Below are positions 47,663 through 56,079 of a DNA stretch of 64,000 bases, one piece after another. The stretch comes from Sulfuritalea sp. GTDB taxonomy: Bacteria > Pseudomonadota > Gammaproteobacteria > Burkholderiales > Rhodocyclaceae. Each line of letters begins with the position of its first letter. Position 1 is the stretch's first letter. The notes beneath the pieces were generated by a model. That model did no database searches, was not told where the DNA came from, and saw only the letters and a list, made by a program, of their open reading frames with translations. The position numbers and the translations under genes are program-made. Location: positions 124,001 through 188,000 of the forward strand of contig JALNZB010000002.1 in assembly GCA_023229545.1 (NCBI GenBank), given 5' to 3'.

Positions 47663-47684
47663 GCCAGCGCCGGGCGGCGCTGGC
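47663..47684. terminator. Hairpin between convergent flavin reductase and small secreted protein genes
   Basis: GCCAGCGCC (47663-47671) pairs perfectly with GGCGCTGGC (47676-47684), loop of four bases. No strong T-run. The arms equal the central bases of the dispersed repeat. Confidence 0.55.
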
Positions 47685-47693
47685 CATTTCGGC

Positions 47694-47933
47694 TCAGATG
47701 CCGAGGATCTTCATCGCCTTGGCGAGCGTATCCACCGCATCCTGATGTTTGCCGGCTTTGTGCATGACTTCGCCATCGGCACGCAGTTTTTTCACTTCGC
47801 TCATCTTCTCGGCGGAAAGCATCGGCTTCGCGTCGAGTGCGGCGTCGATTTTCTTCATGTCGGCCGGGCAGTGAAAGGCCAGCGCAGCGCCCGAAAATGC
47901 TACCAATGCCATCAGGGTTATAAATTTTTTCAT
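47694..47933 (-). CDS. Small secreted protein of unknown function
   Basis: A 79-residue precursor with a clear signal peptide (MKKFITLMALVAFSGAALA) and a good AAGGAG site. The mature 60 residues are helical, with one Cys near the start (FHCPADMKKIDAAL) and a Lys/His-rich C-terminal half (GEVMHKAGKHQDAVDTLAKA). I do not recognise a named family. The His/Cys/Met content could suit metal or haem contact, but no motif proves this. It diverges from rlmI. Confidence 0.75.
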   Translation of the reverse strand: MKKFITLMALVAFSGAALAFHCPADMKKIDAALDAKPMLSAEKMSEVKKLRADGEVMHKAGKHQDAVDTLAKAMKILGI

Positions 47934-48088
47934 GACAATCTCCTTGGGGTTCGCTTCAGTTGCTCCGACCGCCGGGAATGCGGCAGGTTCAAACAGCATA
48001 GATCGCGTTCCGGCAATGTCAAAGCCATGGCGTTTGCCATGGCGGAAGATGTGACGCGCACCCGGCTTGCGCTGTAGCATTCGGCTCC

Positions 48089-49279
48089 ATGGCTACCCTG
48101 ATCCTGCATCCCGGCAAGGAAAAATCCGTCCTGCGCCGGCACCCCTGGCTGTTTTCCGGCGCGATTGCGCAGCTCGACGGCCGGGCGCGACCGGGCGATA
48201 CGGTCGACGTCGCCTCGCATGAAGGCCGGCCGCTGGCGCGCGCGGCGTGGAGCCCGGCGTCGCAGATTCGCGCTCGCATCTGGAGCTTCGATCCTGCGGA
48301 AACCATCGATCACGCCTTCTTCAAGCGCCGTGTCGCGGCGTCCGCGGCGCGGCGCGCCGCCCTGCCGGAACTGGCCGGGCAGCAGGGCCTGCGCCTGATC
48401 CACGCCGAATCCGACGGCCTGCCCGGCGTCATCGCCGATCGTTACGGCGATACCGTGGTGGTGCAACTGACCACTGCGGGGGCCGACAAGTGGCGTGCCG
48501 CCATCGCCGACTCCTTGCACAAGGCCACCGGTTGCGCGCGCATTTTTGAGCGCTCGGACGCCGAGGTGCGCAAGCTCGAAGGTCTTGAGCCCGTCACCGG
48601 CTGGCTGCTGGGCGAGGCATCCGGCGACGAACTGGTGATTGAGGAAAACGGCATGAACATGGCCGTCGATTTTTTCGCCGGGCACAAGACCGGCTTCTAT
48701 CTCGATCAGCGCGAGAACCGCCGCCGCGTCGCCGAACTCGCACGCGACCGGCGCGTCCTCAACTGCTTCTGCTACACGGCGGGCTTTTCGTTGCAGGCGC
48801 TGGCGGGCGGTGCGCGCGAGGTGGTGTCGATGGACAGTTCCGGCCCGGCGCTGGCGACCGCGCGACGCAACCTGGCGCTGAATCCGCAACTCGATGCCGC
48901 GCGCGCGACCTGGCTTGAGGCCGACGTGTTTGCCGAACTGCGCAACTTGCGCGGCAGCGGCGAAAAGTACGAGCTGATCGTGCTCGATCCGCCGAAGTTC
49001 GCCCACACCGCCGCGCATGCCGAGCGCGCGGCGCGGGCCTACAAGGACATCAACCTGCATGCCCTGCGCCTACTGGCGCCTGGCGGCTTGCTGATGACGT
49101 ATTCATGTTCCGGCGGCATCACGGCGGAACTGTTCCAGAAGATCGTCGCCGGCGCCGCACTCGATGCCGGGCGCACCGCGCGTATCGTGCAGCACCTGCA
49201 AGGCGCCGCCGATCATCCGGTCGATCTGGCGTTTCCGGAAGGCGAGTACCTGAAGGGCCTGCTGTTGCAGGTCGATTGA
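48089..49279 (+). CDS. rlmI: 23S rRNA (cytosine-1962-C5) methyltransferase RlmI
   Basis: A 396-residue m5C methyltransferase. The N-terminal PUA domain (LHPGKEKSVLRRHPWLFSGAI) is followed by GHKTGFYLDQRENRRRVAELA, SAM motif I VLNCFCYTAGFSLQALAGGA and LIVLDPPKFAHT, with catalytic-region YSCSGGI. These identify the RlmI/RlmK-type enzymes that modify 23S rRNA. The exact target base is inferred from the family. Confidence 0.92.
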   Translation: MATLILHPGKEKSVLRRHPWLFSGAIAQLDGRARPGDTVDVASHEGRPLARAAWSPASQIRARIWSFDPAETIDHAFFKRRVAASAARRAALPELAGQQGLRLIHAESDGLPGVIADRYGDTVVVQLTTAGADKWRAAIADSLHKATGCARIFERSDAEVRKLEGLEPVTGWLLGEASGDELVIEENGMNMAVDFFAGHKTGFYLDQRENRRRVAELARDRRVLNCFCYTAGFSLQALAGGAREVVSMDSSGPALATARRNLALNPQLDAARATWLEADVFAELRNLRGSGEKYELIVLDPPKFAHTAAHAERAARAYKDINLHALRLLAPGGLLMTYSCSGGITAELFQKIVAGAALDAGRTARIVQHLQGAADHPVDLAFPEGEYLKGLLLQVD

Positions 49280-49293
49280 AAGCCGGCAGCCAG

Positions 49294-50271
49294 CTACTGC
49301 TGACGTTTCAGAGTCATTGCGCATTGCTTTTTGCTGTACAGCATGCCGGCTCCTCGTTGCGCTTCGCCACTTGCTTCGATGCTGTCGCCGTGCACTTTGC
49401 CTTGCAGATTCACGACGACGTCGCCATGGGCTGCAGTGCCAAAGGAAATTGCGTTTAGCCCGGCGATTCCATCCACGACGCGCTCAAGCTCTGTGTAGTA
49501 GGGGATCGTCACGGTGAGAACTGGCTGCATGACGTTTGTCGTCCACACCAGTTGCGTCGGCGGGGTAAATCCAAGCAGGTGAATGGGCGGGATGTCAAAC
49601 ACCGACTGCACCACAAGCTCGACCTCCTGCGAGAAGGGGGCGACCCACTCCGGCGGCGGCTTGTGTTCCGGATAAGGGATGAACACATCCGAGTCACAGT
49701 GAAATGTCCCCTTCCATCGACCGAGGAAAGTCGCGGCGGTAGCCGATATCCGTTCCATCTCGTCCATTTTGAGTACGGGGATCAGGGTGGCCAGGGGAGC
49801 AGGCCGGTGCGTGCCCTTGAGGGTTCTTTCAGCAACCGTGAAACCGCTTTCGCGGTCGCCGGATTTGGCGACGCTGTAGTTGATCTCCAGCGTGGCAGGC
49901 TCATTGTCAGGCTTCTTGCCGGTCCGCTTTTCGAATACCGCATCAAAGCCGGTCTGACGGCGCTTTTCAAGTATCGAAGGCAACATCGGAACGATAGCCG
50001 TGGTTCTGCATGCGTAGCGCTTTGCGCCTTCTTCGTATTCGTCGGTACGCGTATTGGTGAATGTGGCCGATTCAAGCCACTCTGACCCGAGCCGAAGCAC
50101 GCCTGCCTTTCGACGCCCGCGAATGCGCTCGGTGGTGATCGCAATATGCTTCTGGACAACCAGCCGTTTCACCGCAGCCAGCACTCTCTCGTCGGCGCAC
50201 TCCGGCGGCCCGCTGTGACAGCCGGCCAGGACAATTGACAAAAACGCGATGAGCGGGAGCGTCTGCTTCAT
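49294..50271 (-). CDS. Predicted lipoprotein of unknown function
   Basis: A 325-residue precursor with signal sequence MKQTLPLIAFLSIVLAGCHSG (lipobox LAGC). The mature part starts PPECADERVLAAVKRLVVQK and has two halves with beta-rich repeats (TLEINYSVAKSGDRESGF; FHCDSDVFIPYPEHKPP; TQLVWTTNVMQPVLTVTIPYYTEL). I do not recognise the family. Base composition is slightly less GC-rich than its neighbours. The start at 50271 is chosen for the signal sequence; 9 upstream codons are open. Confidence 0.7.
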   Translation of the reverse strand: MKQTLPLIAFLSIVLAGCHSGPPECADERVLAAVKRLVVQKHIAITTERIRGRRKAGVLRLGSEWLESATFTNTRTDEYEEGAKRYACRTTAIVPMLPSILEKRRQTGFDAVFEKRTGKKPDNEPATLEINYSVAKSGDRESGFTVAERTLKGTHRPAPLATLIPVLKMDEMERISATAATFLGRWKGTFHCDSDVFIPYPEHKPPPEWVAPFSQEVELVVQSVFDIPPIHLLGFTPPTQLVWTTNVMQPVLTVTIPYYTELERVVDGIAGLNAISFGTAAHGDVVVNLQGKVHGDSIEASGEAQRGAGMLYSKKQCAMTLKRQQ

Positions 50272-50368
50272 GTTTTTCCGGTCGCCATTGCCTTGCACGG
50301 ATACGCGAACGCAAGCCTGGCGCCAACGGGCCCATCGGTGCTCTGTCGGGTCAGCCAGGAAAGCAAGG

Positions 50369-50896
50369 CTATTTTTTCTTCGGCTCTTCGTAAGGTCCGA
50401 TCTTGTCCACGGCCAGCCGGTAACCGGCCTTGCCCCAGGGAGTATCCGCGCGGTGCAGGCTCAGGGTGCCACTGACCCAGACCGCATCCATAATGCGCAT
50501 GCCCTTCAGCGGCTTGGCCGATATGGCGTGGATGATCTGGTTGGCTGGCGGCGGCGGGCTGTGGATGCAGGCGCCGAAGTAGGGTACCAGCAGGAATTCG
50601 GTGGCCTTGTTGTCCTTGACCTCCAGCGGAATGGCGAAGCCCGCTAGGCGAACGCGCATGCCGGCCAGCGACGCCTCGGTCGGCGCGCTGTCCCACAATA
50701 CCTTCATCTTCTCCAGCGCCTCCATCGCACGCGGGTCGGAGTCCTGCAGCTTGCCCGATCTGAGCAGCGCCCTGAGGTCCTGCGCCGGGTCCCAGCCCTT
50801 GGGCACCAGTGCTTCCCAAGTGATTTTCTTGTAGGCATCGGCGGCCTGCAGCGGGAGCGCGAGACATAGGGCCAGCACTATGAAGAGTGTGCGCAT
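50369..50896 (-). CDS. DUF3299 exported protein (zrg-like cluster)
   Basis: A 175-residue precursor with signal peptide ending QAADA (about 1-21). KKITWEALVPKGWDP, RVRLAGFAIPLE and VPYFGACIHSPPPPANQIIHA are the DUF3299 hallmarks, including a conserved Cys-Ile-His. The family commonly accompanies a MacB-type ABC exporter in zinc-regulated loci such as zrg of Vibrio. It begins 3 bases after the permease gene and ends this minus-strand operon. Function unknown. Confidence 0.85.
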   Translation of the reverse strand: MRTLFIVLALCLALPLQAADAYKKITWEALVPKGWDPAQDLRALLRSGKLQDSDPRAMEALEKMKVLWDSAPTEASLAGMRVRLAGFAIPLEVKDNKATEFLLVPYFGACIHSPPPPANQIIHAISAKPLKGMRIMDAVWVSGTLSLHRADTPWGKAGYRLAVDKIGPYEEPKKK

Positions 50897-50899
50897 GGA

Positions 50900-52162
50900 T
50901 CAAATCCTTGGTGTCAGTCCGTCGGCGAGCGACATGCGCCAGGCGCGCCAGCCGGGGATCAGGCTGGCAATCAGGCCGGTGGCAATGACCAGCCCGAGCA
51001 ATTCAAGTTCCCCGGCGCCGGGCAGGCGGGCGCCGAGCACGACGCCAAAGCGTTCCAGCAGCCAGGGCGCGGCAAGGCTGCTGCCGAGACTGGTCAGGGC
51101 CAGTCCGAGCAACGCGCCGAGCGTGGTCACCAGCAGGCCTTCGGCGGTCAGCATCAGGAACAGGTCGCGCGGACCGGCGCCCAGCGCGCGCAGGATGGCC
51201 AGTTCGCGGCGGCGTTCGTTGAGCCCGGCCAGCAGGGTGGCCGTCAGGCCGGCGAGGCCGACGACGACGACCAGCGCGGAGATTGCCAGCAAAGTGCGCT
51301 CGACCGTGCCGATCGCCTGCCACAGTTCATCCAGCGCGACGCCGGGCAGCACGGCCAGCAAAGGCTCGCCGCGAAATTCGTTGATGAAGCGCTGCATGCG
51401 GAACACGTCGCTGCGCTGCTTCAAGCCGATCAGCGCGGCGGTGATTTCCTTCGGTTGCAGGTCGAATTTGGCGACCAGTTGCGGCGGGATGTTCAGGCCC
51501 GGCATCGGCATGCCGCCGACCCAGTCCAGATGCAACGCGGTGATGGCTTCGAGGCCGACGTGCACGGTACGATCCACCGGCGTTCCGGTCGCGGCGAGGA
51601 TGCCGACGACACGGAAGGGCTTGTCGCCATGCTCGCCCATGCCGGTCTCGCCGATACCGTGGCTGAGCGTGATTTCCTGGCCCACGGCGTAGCCCAAGCG
51701 TGCCGCCACCTCGCTGCCGACCACGGCCTCGAAGACGCTGGCGAACGGTTCGCCAGCGGTAAAGCGCAAGGCTTCGTGCTCGCCGAAGCGAAAGTGGCGG
51801 AAGTAGTCGGCGCGGGTGCCCAGCACCGCAAAGCCGCGATGCGAATCGCCGAGCGACAGCGGCACCGCCCAGTCGACTGCGGGATGGCCGGCGATGGCCT
51901 GGTAGCTGTTCCAGCCGATGTTGTTGCTGGCGGCGCCGGAATGGAAGACGGCGTAGAGCATCAGTTGCACGGCGCCGGTGCGGGCGCCGACCACCAGGTC
52001 GACGCCGGATACGGATTGCGAAAAACTCTGCCGCGCATCGACGCGTATTCGTTCGACAGCGAGCAGCAGCGTGGTGGCGAGGACGATGGCGACCAAGGTC
52101 AGGCCAAGGGTCAATCGCCGGCTCCAGGCGGAAAGCGCCGCAAGGCGCAGCACGGCATTCAC
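50900..52162 (-). CDS. FtsX/MacB-type ABC transporter permease
   Basis: A 420-residue inner-membrane permease. An N-terminal TM (about 15-36) is followed by a periplasmic MacB-core domain (SQSVSGVDLVVGARTGAVQLMLYAVF, about 48-250) and three C-terminal TMs with the FtsX signature LNERRRELAILRALGAGPRDLFLML. Together with the ATPase, whose gene overlaps it by 4 bases, it forms a mechanotransmission-type ABC complex. The substrate is not known. Neighbours point to metal, probably zinc, homeostasis. Confidence 0.9.
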   Translation of the reverse strand: MNAVLRLAALSAWSRRLTLGLTLVAIVLATTLLLAVERIRVDARQSFSQSVSGVDLVVGARTGAVQLMLYAVFHSGAASNNIGWNSYQAIAGHPAVDWAVPLSLGDSHRGFAVLGTRADYFRHFRFGEHEALRFTAGEPFASVFEAVVGSEVAARLGYAVGQEITLSHGIGETGMGEHGDKPFRVVGILAATGTPVDRTVHVGLEAITALHLDWVGGMPMPGLNIPPQLVAKFDLQPKEITAALIGLKQRSDVFRMQRFINEFRGEPLLAVLPGVALDELWQAIGTVERTLLAISALVVVVGLAGLTATLLAGLNERRRELAILRALGAGPRDLFLMLTAEGLLVTTLGALLGLALTSLGSSLAAPWLLERFGVVLGARLPGAGELELLGLVIATGLIASLIPGWRAWRMSLADGLTPRI

Positions 52163-52854
52163 GAGACTGCTCCCGGCTTGACGCGGTTGATCTCATCCAG
52201 GGCGACTGTCCGGTCGAAGTGCGCGGCCAGGCGCCGGTCGTGGCTGACGAAGATCAGGGTCGCACCGACCGCAGCGGTTTCGCGCAGCAGCAGGTCGATG
52301 AATATCTGTTGCCGTTCGGTATCCAGCGCCGAGGTCGGCTCGTCGGCGATCAGGAATTCCGGCTGGCCGATCAGCGCCCGCGCAGCGGCCACGCGTTGTT
52401 GCTGGCCGACGCTGAGCTCGGCGGCGGGTTGGGGCCACAGTTCGGCCACCAGATCGAGCTGGGTCAGCAGGCGTTTCGCTGCGGTGCGTGGATCAGGTTC
52501 CGCGCGCTGTTTGCGCCGGGCGGAGAAGGTGCAGGGCAGCAGCACGTTGTCCAGCGCGGAAAGCCAGGGCAGCAGGTTGAACTGCTGGAACAGGAAGCCG
52601 ATGTGGTCGGCGCGGAAGCGGTCGCGGGCATGACTGCGCAGTTGCGCGAGGTCCTGTCCCAGCAGTTCGATGCGCCCCGCTTGCGGCACCGCGACGCCGC
52701 CGAGCAATCCGAGCAAAGTGCTTTTGCCGCTGCCGCTGGGACCATGCAGGAAAACCCGCTCGCCGCGGGCAAGTTCAAAGCGCGGAATATCGAGACAGGG
52801 CGCCGACTGTCGCGGCCAGCGAAACAGCAGGTCGGTGATTCGCAACGCGCTCAT
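52159..52854 (-). CDS. ABC transporter ATPase (LolD/MacB-type)
   Basis: A 231-residue ATPase with Walker A LHGPSGSGKSTLLGLL, Q-loop FLFQQFNLLPWL, signature LSVGQQQRVAAARAL and Walker B FLIADEPTSALD followed by the H-loop FVSHDRRL. It belongs to the LolD/MacB/FtsE branch and pairs with the permease downstream. Confidence 0.93.
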   Translation of the reverse strand: MSALRITDLLFRWPRQSAPCLDIPRFELARGERVFLHGPSGSGKSTLLGLLGGVAVPQAGRIELLGQDLAQLRSHARDRFRADHIGFLFQQFNLLPWLSALDNVLLPCTFSARRKQRAEPDPRTAAKRLLTQLDLVAELWPQPAAELSVGQQQRVAAARALIGQPEFLIADEPTSALDTERQQIFIDLLLRETAAVGATLIFVSHDRRLAAHFDRTVALDEINRVKPGAVS

Positions 52855-52864
52855 GCGCCGGAGA

Positions 52865-53356
52865 TTACCAGCTAACGACGGGATGCTTCGGCGTCAGTCG
52901 CGCCGCGCCCTGGCCGTTGGGGCCGGAGCGCTGCGTTTCGAGGCGGTAGAGGCGCTTGAACTGTTTGAAAATCGTCGTCTCGATACCCTTGAGTTCGGCG
53001 GCAGCGGCACAGCGGAAAACGTAGCTGGCGTCGATGTCGGCGTGTTCGCCGCCGGCGAATTGCGGCATATCAAGCTTCACGGACTGCAACGTGCAGTTCG
53101 CGGCCGGGGTCGGCATGAACAGCGCTGCGGCATCCTTTAGCGCCTTGTCCGCCGCGACCAGCGCCGCTTTTTCCTTGTCGTTCTTCGGTGCGCGCTCGAA
53201 GCCGACGGCGGCATCGAGCGGCAGTTCCAGCGCGATGGTGATCTGGCCCTTGTCGATGGCGACATCGAGATGTCCAGCGCCATGGACGTGGGCGGGGGCT
53301 GACCGAGCGGCAGGAGGAATGGCGAGCAGGGCAATGAGTAGCAAGGTCTTGCGCAT
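52865..53356 (-). CDS. DUF2796 exported protein (ZrgA-like)
   Basis: A 163-residue precursor with a signal peptide (about 1-19) and the His-rich HVHGAGHLDVAI at the mature N-terminus, then LELPLDAAVGFERAPKNDKEKAAL and FKQFKRLYRLETQ. The DUF2796 family is typified by ZrgA, linked to zinc uptake in Vibrio. It lies between the ZIP transporter and the ABC genes, completing a zrg-like operon. Confidence 0.86.
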   Translation of the reverse strand: MRKTLLLIALLAIPPAARSAPAHVHGAGHLDVAIDKGQITIALELPLDAAVGFERAPKNDKEKAALVAADKALKDAAALFMPTPAANCTLQSVKLDMPQFAGGEHADIDASYVFRCAAAAELKGIETTIFKQFKRLYRLETQRSGPNGQGAARLTPKHPVVSW

Positions 53357-53381
53357 AATGAAAATCTCCGTCAGGTGGAAG

Positions 53382-54224
53382 TCAATGCGAATGTCCGCTG
53401 CCGAAGACGACGACCGCGATGCCGACGGCGAGCAGTACGCCGTGCCAGCCGACGGCAGTGGTTTCCCGCTTGAGGCGCGGCATCAGGTCGGCAATCGCGA
53501 TGTACAGGAAACTCGACGCGGCAATGGTGATGACAACGGGAATCCAGTCGCGCGCATGGTCCAATGCAAAGTAGCCGACGATGCCGCCGGCCACCGCGGT
53601 GAGACTGGAGACGCCGTTCCAGAACAGTGCCCGCCCGCGTTTCCAGCCCGCCGCCAGCAGGATCGCGAAATCGCCGGCCTCCTGCGGCACTTCGTGGGCG
53701 ATGATGGCCAGGGTCGCGCTCCAGCCCAGCACCGGGTCGGCGAGGAAGGCGGCGGCGATCAGCAGCCCGTCGGTGAAGTTGTGAAAGCCGTCGCCGACAA
53801 GGATCAGCAGCGTTTCCCCCGGCATGCCATGGGCGTGGTGATGGCTGTGGGTATGGTCTTCGCAGGCCTGGTCGCCCGCGTGTGCATCGACAAGGTTGGT
53901 GGCTTGGTGGGCGTGACGCCAGAGCGCGAATTTCTCCAGCGCGAAAAAGCCGAGGATACCGGCGAGCAGCAGCGGGAACACCTCGTGCGGCGTCAGGCCG
54001 CTTTCCAGGGCCTCGGGCAGCAAATGCAGGGTGGCTGTCGCCAGCAGCAGGCCGGTCGAAAAGCTGACGGTAAAGCCCAGCCACTTGCGCGGCAAGCCAA
54101 ACATCACCAGCGCGGCTGCGGCGACGCTGAGCAAGCCGCCGAGCAGGCAGGCAAGAACGATCTGGACAAACAAGGGGATCTGCATCTGGAAGGCGGCACG
54201 ACGCCACGAATAGGCAGGCGCCAT
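53382..54224 (-). CDS. ZIP-family metal transporter
   Basis: A 280-residue inner-membrane importer of divalent cations, probably zinc. Eight TMs are expected; TM4 has DGFHNFTDGLLIAAAF and TM5 AIIAHEVPQEAGDFAILL, the ZIP metal-site motifs. A cytoplasmic His-rich loop (HTHSHHHAHG near residue 123) lies between TM3 and TM4. The start at 54224 or ATG 54185 (MQIPLFVQIVLACLL) is uncertain. First gene of the minus-strand zinc operon, divergent from a Zur-like regulator. Confidence 0.92.
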   Translation of the reverse strand: MAPAYSWRRAAFQMQIPLFVQIVLACLLGGLLSVAAAALVMFGLPRKWLGFTVSFSTGLLLATATLHLLPEALESGLTPHEVFPLLLAGILGFFALEKFALWRHAHQATNLVDAHAGDQACEDHTHSHHHAHGMPGETLLILVGDGFHNFTDGLLIAAAFLADPVLGWSATLAIIAHEVPQEAGDFAILLAAGWKRGRALFWNGVSSLTAVAGGIVGYFALDHARDWIPVVITIAASSFLYIAIADLMPRLKRETTAVGWHGVLLAVGIAVVVFGSGHSH

Positions 54225-54247
54225 TCAATCACAGTAGATCGCCTAAC

Positions 54248-54271
54248 GCAACACTGTTGCATTTGCAAATG
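54248..54271. promoter_or_regulatory. Candidate Zur operators in the divergent intergenic region
   Basis: Two adjoining palindromes share one base: GCAACA-C-TGTTGC (54248-54260) and CATTTGCAAATG (54260-54271). They lie in the 67-bp gap between the ZIP gene and the Fur-family gene. Dyads of this kind are where zinc-loaded Zur would be expected to sit and block both promoters. They do not match the textbook Zur box closely. Confidence 0.5.
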
Positions 54272-54291
54272 TTCTGTGGTTTGATCCGGCC

Positions 54292-54738
54292 ATGTCCAGC
54301 GCAATAACTTCCCCGATCTCCGCCGATCTTATCCGTGCCGCCGGCGTCAAGGTGACGCGTGGTCGGGTGCGCGTGCTCGATGCCCTGCATGCGGCGCGGC
54401 AACCGCTTTGCCACGGCGAGATGGAGTCCTGCCTGGCGGTCGATGGCGAGGCGGCTATCGACCGCGTCACGCTCTACCGCATCCTCGATTCGCTGGTGGC
54501 CTGCGGTCTTGCGCTGAAAGCAGTCGATATCCGCGGCGTGTTTCGCTTTTCGGCGAGCGGTGCGCGGCGCCAGCACGCCAGTCACGTGCATTTTCGCTGC
54601 ACCGATTGCGGCGGCGTGTTCTGCCTCAAGGCCGAGCCGCCGCCAGCACCCAAGCTGCCGCGCGGATTCCGTCTGGGCGAGGTCGAGTTCGATGTGCGCG
54701 GCACCTGCGCCGGCTGTTCGGGAAGGGGTGGCTCATGA
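54292..54738 (+). CDS. zur: Fur-family regulator, Zur-like
   Basis: A 148-residue metalloregulator. The winged helix has VKVTRGRVRVLDALHAARQPLCHGEM and IDRVTLYRILDSLVACGLALKAV; the dimerisation domain has HVHFRCTDCGGVFCL and a C-terminal CAGC, the two structural-zinc CxxC pairs. Divergence from a ZIP-DUF2796-ABC operon points to zinc rather than iron, so Zur is the preferred call. Confidence 0.82.
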   Translation: MSSAITSPISADLIRAAGVKVTRGRVRVLDALHAARQPLCHGEMESCLAVDGEAAIDRVTLYRILDSLVACGLALKAVDIRGVFRFSASGARRQHASHVHFRCTDCGGVFCLKAEPPPAPKLPRGFRLGEVEFDVRGTCAGCSGRGGS

Positions 54739-54936
54739 GCCGGCGCACTCGCTGAACTGCAAGGACTCGACTGGAGCCTGCTGGCCGCCCCTTTCGCCGC
54801 CGGTCTCGGCCTTTCGTTATACGTCGATCTGCCCGCCGGGGCGACGGCGGTTTGCTGTCTGTGCCTGCTGTCCCTTGTCGGGCTGCGCTTCTTCAGGTCC
54901 GAGGGTGGCGAGTTATACTGCTCGGCCCCCACCTGA
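54739..54936 (+). pseudogene. Remnant of a zinc ABC permease (ZnuB-like) C-terminus
   Basis: Directly after the zur stop, in the same frame, a stretch of about 65 codons has no ATG, GTG or TTG start. It encodes two hydrophobic segments joined by VDLPAGATAV (AAPFAAGLGLSLYVDLPAGA). ABC-3 metal permeases end with a GLLLS...LDLPSGPTIVL pattern like this. zur is often followed by znuC-znuB, so this looks like the last relic of a deleted transporter. Confidence 0.5.
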
Positions 54937-54954
54937 AGATGTTGTTCCAGATCA

Positions 54955-56058
54955 GTGGTAGACGACGAAGACGATCTGATGTCCCTCGATTTCACGGCTC
55001 CCGGCGCGTTCGATACGCAGCCGGAAGAACCCGTTGCGCCTTCGATTCCGCCCCCTCCGCCGCGCACGCCGTTGCCGCCGGCGCTGAAGGAGGCCGCCAT
55101 CCTGCATGCCGCAGGGCAGGAGCTGGAGGCGATGCGCCGGCTGGAGGCCGCGCTCAAGAGCCGCGAAGACCTGGATGATGTCGTGGAACGCGTCTGGGTT
55201 TGCCTGTTCGAGCTGCTCCAGGTTCTCGGTCGCCGCCCGGCTTTTGAGGCGCTGGCCCTGACGTTTGCGCGCCGCTTCGAGAAATCGCCGCCGACCTGGA
55301 GCGCTGTCGCCGAAGGTTCGCACAGCGCCGGCGAGAGCAGCGGCGGACGGGCTCATGTTTCACTATCCGGAGTGCTGGATGCCGGTATCGGCGAAGTTCT
55401 GAAACAGACCATGAAGCTGGCGGCCACCAGCACCCTGGTGCGCATGGACCTGGCCGGGCTGGTCGATGCCGACAACAACGGCGCCACGCTGCTGATGCGC
55501 GCGATGGCGGCCCTGAAAAGGGCGAAGAAGGACTTCGTGCTCGGCAACCCCGAGCATCTGGCGCGGATTCTGGCGGCGAAAGTAGTGCCCGGAGAGCGTC
55601 GCAACGAAGCGATGTGGCTGCTGTTGCTGGAGCTTTATCAGCATGCATTTCGGCAGGATGCCTTCGAGGAGACGGCGGTGAACTACGCCGTTACGTTCGA
55701 GGTTTCGCCGCCGTCATGGGAAGCGCTTCCGGCGCGGGCCGAGGTGCCGCCGCAGGAAGCGATCCCGGCCACGTCCAGGGCGGATGGCTTTTCGCTCAGC
55801 GGCCAGATGCTGGGCGCCACCGCCGCCGATTTTGCGGCGCTGGAAGCGGCGCTGGCGGGCCGCGACGAGTACGATGTCGATGCGCGCAATCTGGTGCGGA
55901 TCGATGCCGGCAGCGCCGGGCAATTGCTGGATGTTCTGACGCGCCTCCATGCCGCCGGCAAGAAACTGAGGATAATCGGCCTGAGCACACTGGTTGCGAC
56001 CTATCTGGAAACGCTCGGTTTTACCGATGTGGCAGAACTGCGCGCCCGCGCCATTTGA
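54955..56058 (+). CDS. Tandem STAS-like domain protein upstream of hslVU
   Basis: A 367-residue cytoplasmic protein, start GTG 54955 or ATG 54979. After a Pro-rich region (about 22-42) it has two similar units: a helical segment (WVCLFELLQVLGRRPAFEAL at 81-100; WLLLLELYQHAFRQDAFEET at 221-240) ending in SPPTW or SPPSW, each followed by a STAS/MlaB-like fold (135-212 and 278-365). The second STAS has RIDAGSAGQLLDVLTRLHAAGKKLRIIGLS. STAS domains act in phospho-switches or lipid-transport complexes. It lies 21 bases before hslV. Function unknown. Confidence 0.75.
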   Translation: MVDDEDDLMSLDFTAPGAFDTQPEEPVAPSIPPPPPRTPLPPALKEAAILHAAGQELEAMRRLEAALKSREDLDDVVERVWVCLFELLQVLGRRPAFEALALTFARRFEKSPPTWSAVAEGSHSAGESSGGRAHVSLSGVLDAGIGEVLKQTMKLAATSTLVRMDLAGLVDADNNGATLLMRAMAALKRAKKDFVLGNPEHLARILAAKVVPGERRNEAMWLLLLELYQHAFRQDAFEETAVNYAVTFEVSPPSWEALPARAEVPPQEAIPATSRADGFSLSGQMLGATAADFAALEAALAGRDEYDVDARNLVRIDAGSAGQLLDVLTRLHAAGKKLRIIGLSTLVATYLETLGFTDVAELRARAI

Positions 56059-56079
56059 CATTTTTCAGCAAGGATTTCC

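Noticed and set aside
52795..52815. Possible further repeat copy near GCGCCGACTGTCGCGG in the ABC ATPase gene
   Set aside because: Only the first 8-9 bases match; the rest diverges.
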